Assembly: GCA_951799445.1 (NCBI GenBank) | Contig: CATOGU010000108.1 | Location: 1 to 64,000 of the forward strand | Origin: Pseudisothecium myosuroides | Lineage: Eukaryota > Streptophyta > Bryopsida > Hypnales > Lembophyllaceae | DNA: 64,000 nt | Direction: 5' to 3' | In this document: in pieces, positions 1-10,930 of the stretch | Position numbering within the stretch: the stretch's first letter is position 1 | Layout: each line of letters begins with the position of its first letter | Position numbers and translations under genes: made by a program | Notes under the pieces: generated by a model | Told to the model about the DNA's origin: nothing | Databases searched by the model: none | Seen by the model: the letters and a program-made list of their open reading frames with translations, nothing else

Positions 1-593
1 TGCTTCTTTCTTTAGTTTTGTTGTATCCCAATCATTTTGATGGGGTTGAGATATCAATGCATTGTTTTTCAATGGTTTAGGATTCTCTGGTTGCAGTTTG
101 GGAGCGATGAAAGCACTGTTGATTCATCGATATCTTTATGATGTTTTACTAGCTATTTTTTCCGTAGATGCTACGAATAGTTGAAAATATGATCTAGTAT
201 ATGTTTTTGTGATTATACATATTAGAGTTGGGTCCTACACCTTAGGGTTTTAGTGTCTAGGTTCTGTTTCTCTCATTTTGAAGGTATATTGCATTCCAAG
301 GTGGGAGCCATGGAGGAGGTGGCGGACAACAATTTTGATGAAGGTTTGCACCTGCCTGCCTTGTTGGGATTCTCTGTTCTTCATGTTCCACTTGCTTCAT
401 GTTCCTCAAATTCTTTCAGGTACTGGCTTTCTCTATTTTGGTGAGCTTTAGGACAGGTATTAATCATCAATTATACTAAGAGCTTGGATTGATCTCACAT
501 GTACTCCTACATCGACCTCATGTTTAGACTCGTTCTTGCATAGTTTTTTTATTCCTAACGACCTGTTGGTAAGGATGTGCGATGGGGCGAAAT
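1..593. other. Intergenic, nothing assigned
   Basis: No frame here is long or coherent enough to support a gene. A 63-codon open frame at 253-444 has no recognisable motif. I see no repeat or RNA structure that stands out. Confidence 0.4.
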
Positions 594-809
594 GCTTTGA
601 GATAGGATACAACCTCATCAATGATGTCGGTTTTGTGCTTTGAGAGAGGGTTCAAGCTCATCAAAGATGTTGGTTTTGGGCCTCGAGATAGGGTTTGATA
701 TCAACAGTGTTGTTGGTTTTGTGCTTCAAGATAGAGTTCACTATCAGCAGTGATGTTGGTTTTGTGCTTTGAGATAGGGTTTTTAGCTCATCAATGATGT
801 TAGATTTGT
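594..809. repeat. 43-bp minisatellite, five units
   Basis: Five head-to-tail units start at 594, 637, 680, 723 and 766. The first four are exactly 43 bp and the last is 44 bp. Each begins with a form of GCTTTGAGATAGGGTT and ends with a form of GATGTTGGTTTTGT. Units differ by several substitutions, so the array is old. The period is not a multiple of three and the frames contain stops, so it is unlikely to code. Confidence 0.85.
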
Positions 810-1638
810 ACCAGGTTGCATCATTTACACTACATCCACCAATCTCTCATATTTCAACAGTTTCTACTCCAGAGACGCACAAATCAACAGCAAGAAGGCG
901 ACGCGTTCTTCAGCTTGTTATCAGAATGTCGTTGCAAACTTCAATGCAATATTGTGGGCGACTCCCCTACGACCCCCTCCCTCCCGGCTCTCTGATTTTG
1001 AACTCGTCAATTGACTGAAGTTAAGTGATTCCAAGGGTTAGGTGTTGTACTAGGTGGCAAGAGGGCCCCATTCATTTATGACTCTTGCTTAGGAGTAGTT
1101 GTTGTTGCGTGCGGGGTGGCAAACTGCGATCTTCCAAAACTTGCAGGCTGTGGATCATCGCCAAATCGCCATGGCTCCATGAGTCCGAGATGAAGCTAAG
1201 CTGCGTTGCTCGATCTCAAGTCGACGCAGCTCTTCAGTGCATGTAGGATCTTAGTAAGTAACGTAACGTACAGCAAGTGGCGACTCAATAGCTAGGATCG
1301 TTTCCTCAACATACTTCACTTCTTCCACCTATGGATTCCTGTATGTTTCAGTTCTTTGATCTCATTGCGACACTACTTGCAGCTTTTCACCAATGGAATG
1401 TGTGTGGGTCTCGAGTTCTACATATTATTGATTTACAATGATTTGTTGTAGCAATCCACTTTATAAGTTGTCTGAAATTCATGATCCTGCACGCAGACTT
1501 ATTTAACGGCGGAAGCGCTCAGATTAGGGTTTCGCCCTTGTAGTCCTGCAGAATGTCCCGATTGGCGAAGCTTCTCTAGCGCAAGCAATTTTTTGTGTGG
1601 CGATTCATATGGCATGGTTCCAGTATTAGAAGGAGCAG
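810..1638. other. Unassigned, slightly GC-richer stretch
   Basis: An open frame at 794-1018 begins inside the last minisatellite unit and has no family signature. The stretch 960-1260 is richer in GC than its surroundings, and a TTAGGGTTTCGCCC-like motif near 1525 resembles plant leader sequence. I cannot assign a gene. Confidence 0.3.
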
Positions 1639-2393
1639 ATGGAGGTGGAATTTTTGGATCCATTCAAATATGATACCTTTACGAGAAGGATCTTTGGATA
1701 TTCCAAAAATCGATATGGAGTGTTTGGTTCAACCTTTCAAGGTCTATGCATCTATCTAGAGGATAGAGCAAATACTTACTCTGGTGCATTCGGTAAGTAG
1801 TAGTAAGCGTGCTATGGAAGAGACCGGGCGGATTGTGGAGAAGAAGGGAGAACGTCTTGAGAGGTTAGCGACAAATTGTGTCGACGAGTGCTTTTTGCAA
1901 CAAATTACTCAATGCTTCTTGCAACATGTATGTCTTTCAAACTATGTCATGGGTTTAACTGAGATAGAGTATTTGAGGTCAATTATTGAATTTTGGCAAT
2001 TGTATTGAATAGACAATACTGTTGTTGCTGTTGTACACCGGTTGTGGTGGATTCCGGACACATATTGATGCTTTTGATTATTCAATCTAACTTGGAATTG
2101 GGGTTTGGCATGCAGATGCCCGGAAGTAGGTGGACCTTGACATCAAAGCAAGATTTGTCAGTGTATTGGTGGAGGTACGTTGCATACACTGATTCCTTGA
2201 AGAGTACCGACTCTTCACGGAATTGTAGAGAGTCGAAGTGGATAGGAGGTTTTGAGAGTTTGCCGATGGCTTGTTTGATTGAATCACCATGGCTCTATTT
2301 GTGTCGGCTGGAGTGAATGCACTATCAGATGCGGAGAAGGTTGACTTGGATGCTATCGATGCCATTAAGGAATGCACTATCATTGAATTCAAG
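1639..2393 (+). pseudogene. Possible exon pieces of an unidentified plant gene
   Basis: Three exon-like pieces lie in order. The first opens with ATG at 1639, reads about 51 residues (starting MEVEFLDPFKYDTFTRR) and meets a consensus donor GTAAGT at 1793-1798. The second is a 74-codon open frame at 1784-2008 containing EKKGERLERLATNCVDE. The third, about 2290-2393, reads VSAGVNALSDAEKVDLDAI and ends at AAG|GTATGA, a plausible donor. I recognise none of them and cannot join them confidently into one frame. They could be a decayed gene, separate fragments or chance. Inference only. Confidence 0.22.
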
Positions 2394-4130
2394 GTATGAA
2401 GTTTTGAATTGTATTTCTTGTCAACTCTAGGATTTCATTTTTGCACACAAATTTCAATTTGCTCTTCAATTCAGCTTTTAGTTGTCCTCCTTATGCAGGA
2501 CAAATTGGCCTGCTAGAAGCTTCTCTAAACTATATATTTTGAGAGAGTGAGTTGGAACTACAACATCAGGGGGTGTTATCTCGGCTTGAACATTTTAGGG
2601 CATTTGGTATGTGCTTATGAATCTTGGAATTGTGCATGTGATTAGGTGTCTGGAATTGGGGTTTGGAATTGTAAGGCTTAGGATTGAAATACTGACAATC
2701 GGTGCACAGCAGTTCAGGTTTAAGGCTCCTGTTAGCCTCACATGGAATTTCAAAGCCTCCCCACCATGCTGCTAGATTGCAGAAACGATTGCTCTGGCAA
2801 TTGTATCCACACTTTCACAAGAGCAAAGACTTGTGTGACGTATTTGTGCCCGTTCAAATTTCATGTTGCATTGCTTAGAAATTCACTCCTAGAGCTACTC
2901 CTAGAGAATTAAACCAGCATCATCTCAAAGTTGTTAATACGATTGGACTTAATCCGTGTTTGGAGTACGCAGAATCACGTTTGGCGGTTTTCAAGATTAG
3001 GGCTACATTTTTTTTTTGGCACTGGGGCGTCAGGGGATGCGAGATGATAGAATTTTTTGATGTCAGAATCGATCTCCTATTGCGTTTTTGTCGACTTCAG
3101 AAGCAAATTGCAAATACTCTTCTGCCAGGCAAAACGGTTGCTTTTCCTCGATTTTTTAGGCCATCTTGTTCTTTAGCCAAGTCTTTCAGTCACTTTTGCA
3201 AAATGAAAATCTTTCAGGCGTCGGCATCAAGTGCCAAATGGTGTATCACTTTACCAACTCGCATCGCTCTGGATTTTAGATTTTGCAAGAAGTAATGAAG
3301 GACAAGAATTGGACTCCGCTGATGGTTGGAGACCAAACAAATTTTTGATCAATCGGCTAACAAAGGATGCGATGAAGCTGTTACACGATGGCAATTACCC
3401 TAAGACCTCTAGTCGGCTGGATTACTATTTACACCAATTGTGTGTAATTTCTTGGATATTATGTTGGTTAAAGACTAGAATTGCTGATGAATGTTGTGAT
3501 TTAGAATTCAATTTTGGATAGCAGTTTTAGCACTACCTTGTGTAATGAGGGAATAGAACACTTATACTATACATATGAGGCTTAACATCTCATGGGCATC
3601 AAATTGTGAAATGTATTTGACAAATTTCAGTACTTATGGTTCTTGACAATTACCCACCCTCTTCCATTGCTCACTTAGTGAAAATACTACTGCAAATAAT
3701 TTGTCAAAGGTTGTTACTAAATTTAGACACCTTGGTGGTGTATTTGCAGATTTGTATCACGAAGATATTGAAACTCAGTACGCATGCCATCTTTTCTTGA
3801 ATGTGGTTGTTACATTTAACTTTGTTGAATGCCTCATTAGACTGTGTCTCTTTTTAAATGTGAAAACTTTCAAGGCTAGAGCGGGAGACCTTCATGGCCA
3901 TAGAAGTAGTAAAATGTAGAGGGTGGCATTGATACAAGTAGTTTACTGCGGCAGGGAATGATAGCAAGGCTGACCGCAAATCGTTTTGATACCAAATAGA
4001 AGATGAATTGCAAGTCAAATTTTTTTGATGTCGATGTCAATGCTCAAAGATTGATCCAAGGGTATTAAGGAATTCATTAGGCAATCCCTTATGGGGAATT
4101 TTCACCCTTGTACCCAACCCCTTCATTGTT
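2394..4130. other. Intergenic, nothing assigned
   Basis: Open frames at 2960-3295, 3231-3521 and 3701-3919 overlap one another and show no motif or splice signal that would support coding. Composition is moderately AT-rich and I see no tandem repeat. Confidence 0.35.
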
Positions 4131-7125
4131 TCAGGAAAACACTATAATTTTAGTAGAAGGTGGAGACAAGGAATATATTTCATGTGCCCCTAAATTTAAG
4201 ACATTTGGCCCTACAAGTCAAAAGTGATGGCCAAATATAAACCCTTTTTTTGTAATTAGGCAGTTTGGGCACCAAACATGAAAAATCCCTTTTTCTCAAA
4301 AACCAAAATTTGAAATTGGTTTCCTTCATTTATACATGCATGAAAAGCTTTGAGTCATTCTATTTTGATCAATGAGTCAAAAGTTATGAGGAGTTTTTAT
4401 TTGTGGGTAGTTACGGATTTTCTATTCTAAAATAAACTTTGACATCCTTTATTTTTCTCAATTTTCAATATTTTTTTCAATGCCAAAATCCTTTGCAATA
4501 GAAGCACCCTACTTGATCTCAACAATGAATCCACGGAAGCACCATTGATTTGGACCATTGTACATATGAATGTCCCCTTCTAAAATATAGTTGCCCTGTA
4601 TTCTAAAGGCAAAAAAAAAGATTTGAGCATTCAAATATTAATATCTTGCAATCTACACAATGGAAAAGTCTACATTTTTTGAATGAAGTACATCTCACAC
4701 ATAGGGGGGGGAGCCAACGGCCCTAAATTTGCACCATTGGTGTGGTTACTATTGCTTCATACTAACCCTTGAGAGAGTTCTTTATTTTGAAATTAAAAAA
4801 TACGGCATTTGTTTCAGATTCCAATACAATTCTTGAAGGATATAAAAACATTTTCAATGATTTTATAATTCTTCTTTTTCTAAAGCTAGTTTTTAGCCCA
4901 CAAAATTGATCATCAGATTCTAAAATTGTTGTAATCTGAAAATCCAATAGTCAATATTTTTCAAAATTATTTCTATGTATACTAGGTAATATAGTCTTTA
5001 TTTTTGTACAATTCTAATTAAAAGTTTAAAACACATCGACGTGAAAAAAGTATCAAAAAGGCAAAATTTCATTGAAAAATATTGGCTAAATCCAATTGAG
5101 AAATGATTGAGTGTTCAGTTTTTGGTGAATTTTTTGAGAATGGAAAAGGCATTGTTGGCCATTACTTCACATTCTCAGATATTTTTTACACCTCAAAATG
5201 ATTTGGAAAAAATTACGCACCAATATTATGATGATATGCATATGTGGAACAAAAATTCAAAACTTCCTCACTTTTGAGCATTCCGATTTCAACATTTGGA
5301 TTTCAGCATACATACCAACTAAACCCTATCCAAACATCTTTCATCACTCTTGTCAATGGTGGCATTTTCTCAAAAAATATGTGATTTTGTTGATCTATTT
5401 TTTATATGAAAGCTAAACAAATCTTGGTTCATTTCAATGGTGGAGATAATCAAAATTATTCCACACAAATGAGGAATTATGCTTGTTACAAGAGCTAGTT
5501 AAGAGTTGAAGGACTACTCTAAAACACCCCCGGTTCTTTAGGGGTTAACAAAGACAATGGCACAAAACATGTTGAATTTTGTAGATGATTTTCCTAGGAC
5601 CTACACGTCTTGTTAGGGTACTTGAGCATAGTTTTAGTGAATATTGTTGCCAATTTCCTTATGGTAGTATTGACTATCCTATAACAAAAAATTCTTAGTT
5701 TGTAGCTCCCTGTTATACTATATTTTGTCTATTTCTTGTTATTTGCTCTTGATGTAAATTTCATCCATAAAAATGATGTTTTTTGAACTATTTTGAATTC
5801 AACTAATAAAATGAGGCTCATTAAAGATAATTTAAGTTCTAACTAGAAATTTTATAAAATTTGCGAATTTGGGTATTTTAAAGCAATATGAATTCTAGGG
5901 CTTAAAGCTTATGAACCCTAAATATAAACCATGATTTTTTTATTTTTTTATTTTAGAGTGATACACGAAATTTGGTTTGACCATGATGTTGTGCACTATA
6001 ATATACATCAACACCCTAATTCTGGTTTTTTTATCATAATATTTATATAATATGAATTTTCTTCATTTTTTTACACATTAACACCAACTTAAATTCTTCC
6101 CAAAAAAGATGAAAACTCTTGACTTGAAGTAAATGGATAACTCCTTATTTTGAAAAATAAGAATGAAGTTTTTTCATTCATATCTAATTGCAACAAAATA
6201 GCACCGGAAGAAATGGATATGGAGGCTTTATATCAATGACTAGGGACCCTTTAAACACACCCTAATCTCCTAAATCTATGGCTACCACATCTTGATATGT
6301 TTCTGAATCCAATGGAATTTTTCTAATGGTTCATTTACATGTCCCAAGCATATCATTTATACCTTAAATCCTAATTTTTTTAAAATTTTAAAGACTCTAA
6401 ACCCAAAGAAAAAATTGAATATTGTAACTATGCTTTTGGACGCCCTTTCTTGCAATGACCCACCTTGAATCACTATTTTAAGAACTTAAATTTGAAATTG
6501 GTTTTCCAAGATTCATGTATATACAAAAAACTTTATATCATTCCATTTTGATGAGCGAGTTTTAAGTTATGAAGAGTTCTTGTTTTGGAGTAGTTATAGA
6601 TTTTAAACTCTAAAATAACATTTGATGTTGTTTACTTAACTCTATTTCCAATATTTTTTGAAAAAAAATAGAAATATAGGATGTAGATTGTTTATTATTG
6701 TATCTAAATCATTTGGATTGTCAATTTTTCAACTCCATGATAAGAATTTTGATAATTTAGATGTAAAGCACCCCAAATATATCCAATAACCAAGGGCTTC
6801 AACATCCATCCTAAACCATTTTGATCAATGTACCTCTCACTTTCAAACTTTTCAAATTGGATCCGCAATCGCCAAGTCAACCCTCTTGACTCTAAAGTCA
6901 AAGTTGCCATATCTCACAAACTGTGAAATTTTATGGCTATTTATTTATGCCATTGAATTTGTAGACCTCCAAAATAGGGGGGGAGGTCCAATATTAAAAA
7001 GCTATAAATAAGATGTCAAAAAGCCATATGATATCCTTGTAACCCACCTTCTGAAGTACAGTTGCCTTATTTTCCAAAAGCTGAACTTTAGGGGTTAACC
7101 AAGGTACATCTACTTTTGGGATGCT
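4131..7125. repeat. Diverged relatives of the 30-62 kb macro-repeat
   Basis: AT-rich DNA that shares long blocks with the macro-repeat. 6,385-7,125 matches 32,812-33,560 almost base for base. About 6,235-6,360 matches 40,430-40,545. About 5,320-6,060 is a weaker match to 35,530-35,960. The block order differs from the right-hand array, so this is a rearranged older relative. An internal motif around GTTATGAAGAGTTCTTGTTT recurs at about 4,380 and 6,570 and again in the array. The match ends abruptly near 7,125 where GC-richer sequence begins. Confidence 0.75.
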
Positions 7126-7255
7126 CATTTGGTCCAAAGTCGAAGACATTGACAGCATCCTCTTCTGCCAACGGTGGCCCTAAAACCGTCGCTGAGGCTA
7201 GTGCAGATCTGACTCGATTTATGGAGCGCCGCACCTTCGGAGGATGTTTTATTCT

Positions 7256-7972
7256 CTATCCTCGTGATGATGAAGGTGCCTCAACATTTTGAACCTGAAC
7301 TTCCACGGGGGTGACGGGCTGCTCCCTGACTCGTGTTGTCCTTGAGACTCGTGTGCCATCGGAATCTTCATCCTCCTCCGATTCGTCAGTGGGAACTTCA
7401 AGAGTCTCTTTGTTTCGAGGATCACTTCGAATAGGTCCAAGTCCGCCCTCTGGAAATTTCAGAATCCCTCTTGGGATTAATCCAATTTCTGGACGTTCGA
7501 CGTACGGACTTTCTTTTATCGTGCTCCAGTCCACCTCCTTTTTCAATGCCACCTCAGCATACGCTCCTCTGGCAATGCATAGAGTAACCTCGTTCCTCTC
7601 TACGAAAGGGGTTTTGTAGAGGACTTGCCACACTTCCACGCACCTTTGAACGAAAGTTGGACTTTCACAATATTTCAAGTTTGCCTTATTGGTGCGCCGG
7701 TTGTAATGATGGCGCCATGCCGAAAAAAACTTCCCGATGTGGCACCATTCAATGTAATCTTTGCAGGTTTGCATTGTCCACGGCTCGGTCTCCTCTTCCC
7801 ACCCTTTAAAAGCGAGGTGGTCTGGGCTGTTCAACACGTGCCATCGCTTGCGATGAACAGTACCCCTGCGCTTCCGCCCCTTATCTAAAAGAGCCTTTCT
7901 GGCTACACCAGGAGTGACAACTGCAGTGTGCAGGATAGGTAGTGATCCGCCGCTACTTCCCCCGGTGGCCAT
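7256..7972 (-). CDS. Uncharacterised 238-aa protein, probably mobile-element associated
   Basis: A complete frame of 238 codons starting MATGGSSGGSLPILHTAVV, much longer than any nearby minus-strand frame and with coding-like composition. The middle (residues ~45-150) is rich in Trp, Cys and Tyr (CKDYIEWCHIGKFFSAWRHH, then NEVTLCIARGAYAEVALKKE). The C-terminal ~50 residues are acidic then Ser/Thr/Val-rich (DESEEDEDSDGTRVSRTT), probably disordered. No signal peptide, membrane segment or catalytic motif is visible. A TATA-like CCTATAAG lies ~160 bp upstream at 8133-8140, with a stronger one at 9175-9182. Its place between repeat blocks suggests it belongs to a mobile element; I do not recognise the family. 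Confidence 0.55.
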   Translation of the reverse strand: MATGGSSGGSLPILHTAVVTPGVARKALLDKGRKRRGTVHRKRWHVLNSPDHLAFKGWEEETEPWTMQTCKDYIEWCHIGKFFSAWRHHYNRRTNKANLKYCESPTFVQRCVEVWQVLYKTPFVERNEVTLCIARGAYAEVALKKEVDWSTIKESPYVERPEIGLIPRGILKFPEGGLGPIRSDPRNKETLEVPTDESEEDEDSDGTRVSRTTRVREQPVTPVEVQVQNVEAPSSSRG

Positions 7973-8132
7973 TGGAATTGTCGGTGTTGAGAACTCGCGG
8001 TAACAAAGGGTTGGATGAATCCAAGAAGAAATAAATATTCAACAAGAAGGTAACGCATGCACCCAATTACGGATACAAGACCGAAAGCCTCAAAGGAGAA
8101 TGAAGGTGGGAGAAATGGCATGGGCAAGTGAA

Positions 8133-8140
8133 CTTATAGG
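8133..8140 (-). promoter_or_regulatory. TATA-like element upstream of the 238-aa ORF
   Basis: Read on the minus strand this is CCTATAAG, about 160 bp before the start codon at 7972. That spacing fits a short 5' leader. It sits between the ORF and the flipped minisatellite. It may be chance; the better TATA match on this strand is at 9175-9182. Confidence 0.3.
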
Positions 8141-8202
8141 CGGGGCGAGCACGGGTGAATTAGAATTGGACAGGCGCGTGCGACTCTAGCGACCGCGCAT
8201 AC

Positions 8203-8641
8203 GGCGACTTCGGGTACAGATTCTGGGCGACTCCGTGTCCGCCAGGGCGACCTCGGGTCCCAGTAGGCGACTTCGGGTACAGATTCTGGGCGACTCCGTG
8301 TTCGCCTGGGCGACCTCGGGTCCCAGTAAGCGACTTCGGGTGCACTTGGGCGACCTCGGGTACCCAGTAGGCGAATGCGGGTCCCTCATATGGCAACCTC
8401 GGGTCCATTGGAGGCGACTACGGATTCCAGTGGGCGACTTCGGGTCAACCCTGCCCACCCGCGGTCGCTCGCCCCTACCCGCGGTCGACTACCTGCAAGC
8501 TCCCACCCGCGGTCGCCTAATCCGCGGTCGCCATATCCGCAGTCGCCCACCCGCGGTCCCCTTACCCGAAGTCGCCTGTATCCGAGGGCGCCCACATCCG
8601 AGGGCGCCCACATCCGAGGTCGCGCTGTACCCAAAGTCGCC
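8203..8641. repeat. GC-rich minisatellite that flips orientation at ~8450
   Basis: From 8203 to about 8446 the units carry the core GGCGAC(NN)CGGGT, spaced roughly 18-30 bp apart. From about 8454 to 8641 the core appears as its reverse complement, ACCCG(NN)GTCGCC. The array is therefore head-to-head and could fold into a long imperfect hairpin. Open frames through it in several phases are by-products of the repeat. It is far richer in GC than either flank. Confidence 0.8.
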
Positions 8642-9301
8642 ACACACGCATGCGCCCCAAATTCTGCCACGCGAGCGCCACATGGCATCCAGGTGGCGTA
8701 GGTAAAAGGGTATTTACCTTTTCGGAAAGTCAAAGGTAAAGTTGACTCTACTAGACGTCGCGGGAGCTCTACTGGACGTCGCGTGACGTCAAGTTGTCGC
8801 GATGTCGCGGTGTCGGGGAAGACAACCCTGGACACACCTTCCGGAGTTTAACTTCTACTGCGGAGGAACTGGTCGGTCCTGCTCTACTCTTGCGAAGCTG
8901 AGGCATGGACACTAGCTGTGCTAACCGGATTTCTCACAGAGACTACCTTTCTCTCTCTCCTAGCCGCACGTCCCGTTTCCTCACTTCTCTCTTCCGATCT
9001 CAACCGGAATACCTCTAACCCTGCAACACACACTAAAGCGCTGCGCACCCTAACACACTAACACGCACACAAAACAAGAAAACAAAGCGCTGGGGAGGAG
9101 GCTTATATATGCGCAGACAAAACGCTTTCCAGCAAACAAAGTTTGAAAAAGAGTGGCAACTGGAGTGGTCGACCTATTTATAGTCTGCTTTGTCATCATG
9201 ACCTAATCCGTTCCTGACCTAATCCGATCCTACTCAAATCCGTTCCAACTCTTATCCGATCTAAATCCCGATCGAATCCGGATTGTCACTACTTCCATTC
9301 C
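8642..9301. other. Non-coding, candidate promoter region of a minus-strand unit
   Basis: No coding frame is supported. About 8750-8800 repeats GACGTCGCG several times. AAAGCGCTG occurs twice, near 9034 and 9084. Two TATA-like sites on the minus strand lie at 9103-9110 (TATATAAG) and 9175-9182 (TATAAATA). From about 9200 rightwards ATCCG-type words become frequent, a feature of the next block. Confidence 0.4.
9175..9182 (-). promoter_or_regulatory. Canonical TATA box, minus strand
   Basis: On the minus strand the sequence reads CTATAAATAGG, a textbook plant TATA box. Transcription from ~30 bp downstream (near 9145) would run left through the minisatellite towards the ORF at 7972-7256. The link to that ORF is inferred; it would need a ~1.1-kb leader or an intron. 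Confidence 0.4.
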
Positions 9302-9769
9302 GTGATTAATTTCCGGTTTTTCGTTACCTCCTGCTCAAATCCGGATCCCAGATTACGGTTTCCGTTCCAAGATTTAGATAACTTACCAAAAACCAAAAAT
9401 TCGCACTGCGACAATTGGCCTTCTATGACTTTTGAGTATCACATTGGTAGATCTATATTATATGTCAATATCAAATACAACAGAAGCAATATGGTATTGA
9501 AGGATGTATATGAGCCAATTGATCAATATGAACAGGTCACTATGGTGACAGAGCACTATGAACTGGATGACTATAGAGGAGAAGTTGAAGTTGGCTTGAC
9601 TTGGTCATTGTACAATGTGAGACAAGAACTCAGTATTCAAATTGAATCACTTCTTTCAGATTCTTATCAAATGCACATTATTAGTGATAGACCACCAATA
9701 AAGGTCAATACTAGAAATAAAAAGAACTATACTATTGATTATGTACTTGTGAAAGCCAAAAGAGGCTGA
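9302..9769 (+). CDS. Hypothetical 155-aa ORF
   Basis: The frame starts MINFRFFVTSCSNPDPRLRF and ends IDYVLVKAKRG. From about codon 45 the sequence turns AT-rich and the protein becomes charged and beta-like (FEYHIGRSILYVNIKYNRSN, then EVEVGLTWSLYNVRQELSIQ). The first ~45 codons run through the CCGG-rich block and may not be part of the gene, so the real start may be at the ATG near codon 42. A purine-rich run follows the stop. I do not recognise it; it could be the 3' end of a retroelement or virus-derived frame, but no diagnostic motif supports either. Confidence 0.3.
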   Translation: MINFRFFVTSCSNPDPRLRFPFQDLDNLPKTKNSHCDNWPSMTFEYHIGRSILYVNIKYNRSNMVLKDVYEPIDQYEQVTMVTEHYELDDYRGEVEVGLTWSLYNVRQELSIQIESLLSDSYQMHIISDRPPIKVNTRNKKNYTIDYVLVKAKRG

Positions 9770-10337
9770 GAGGGGGGGCAAAAGCCTCCCTTCACATTAA
9801 AAAATTACGAGTGTGAGTCCCGGAAGAAGGGGGGAACTGTATAGTTCCACCTCCCACCACCGATGTTGTGGGAGCACAAAAACTCATAAGGAAGAGATGT
9901 AGCTTAGAAATAGGGTAGGAGTTAGTCAAAAATTTCAAAATTTGGTGTAAGATATAGGGAATTAGATCCGGATACTGATAAATACCGGATAATCAGATTC
10001 CGAGGTTCCCGATTCGTTAAAACAGGTTTTTTCGGGAGAAGAAACGGATCTTAAATCCGGGTTTAACCGGAACGGAACGAGCTATGGAACAGGTATCCGA
10101 CCTACGACCCTAGGGAACCATTACGGGAACGGACCTCTTTCCGTTCGCCAACGGGAACGGTTGGCAGCTCAATGAGTACTTAAGCTCTCGCCAAATCTAA
10201 TCTTTCTCATTCTCACTATGCTGATCATCTTGCGCACTTAGCTGAGAGAAAGAGTGGTGAGTTAGAGATCGCAACAGGGAGAAAAGGGTGAGGTCGGTGA
10301 CGATTGCACCGGATCTAGTTGTCTGTGTCGGTGAACT
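9770..10337. other. CCGG-rich leader before gag-like copy 1
   Basis: No coding frame. Dense ATCCGG, CCGGAT and GGGAACGG words appear from about 9965, as in the leaders of the next paralogue. Probably the 5' region of the gag-like unit that begins at 10338. Confidence 0.35.
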
Positions 10338-10930
10338 ATGGCGGAGTCTAGCAACCTGGTAGCGCGTTGGTCCATAGTCACGGCTCGGATAGTTAGGCCT
10401 GTCATTCCCACCGACCCAACTTTTTGGAAGGAACTAGAGATGGATCTGACCCGAATGGGGTGCTTAGGTTTGATCCGTAGGCCATCAAACGTTAAGAACC
10501 AGGAGATGCTTGAGCAAATCATCTCCGGAGTCCCGAATCAGTTTGAGTTGACCGTGAGAGGCCAACCAGGAGCGTGGATAGCAGATATGTGGGCGGAAGT
10601 GTACGAGTCCGGAAATACCGGATTGGGATTTATTAGGATCTCGGGTAGAGAAGTACGGAATTGGTAAGTTCTGTAACCCGGTCACCACCAAGGACGGATA
10701 CCCCGTGAGTGACTGTAAGGATGATTGGCAGAGACGGATGTTGGAATTTATGATTCCAATCCTGTATCCAGAAAAGCCGACCCGAGTTATGGTTACGGTG
10801 GCGAATACTGTCTTCGGAGCTTTAGAGGATAAGGTAGTCCACTGGGAGAAGGTCATAGCCGGCGTAGTGAAGAAACTAGTGGAACATGTAGGGAAAGGGA
10901 AGCCTAGTCTTCTCAGCTGTTGGAGCCCGG
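10338..10930 (+). pseudogene. Gag-like paralogue 1, frameshifted and truncated
   Basis: The first part (10338-10667, 109 codons from MAESSNLVARWS) aligns with the copy at 11545: MGCLGLIRRPSNVKN against LGCDGFLRRPWNLKN, and WIADMWAEVYESGN against WTPDTWSEVYNFPN. A frameshift near 10640 moves homology into the frame that carries GKFCNPVTTKDGYPVSDC and MLEFMIPILYPEKPTRV, matching GKFCNPVHPKDGYAVADC and VLEFLVPILNPERPTRA. Homology ends at GKGKPSLLS near 10915, where the intact copy continues with the FLFHLY segment. The gene is therefore broken twice. The family is mobile-element associated by context; no enzyme motif is present. Confidence 0.6.

Noticed and set aside
8203..8641. CRISPR-like array
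   Set aside because: Repeats are degenerate, spacing is irregular, orientation flips, and the context is a plant nuclear genome.
8186..8835. Several overlapping open frames on both strands through the GC-rich minisatellite
   Set aside because: They are produced by the repeat unit being stop-free in several phases; peptides are repetitive and differ by frame.
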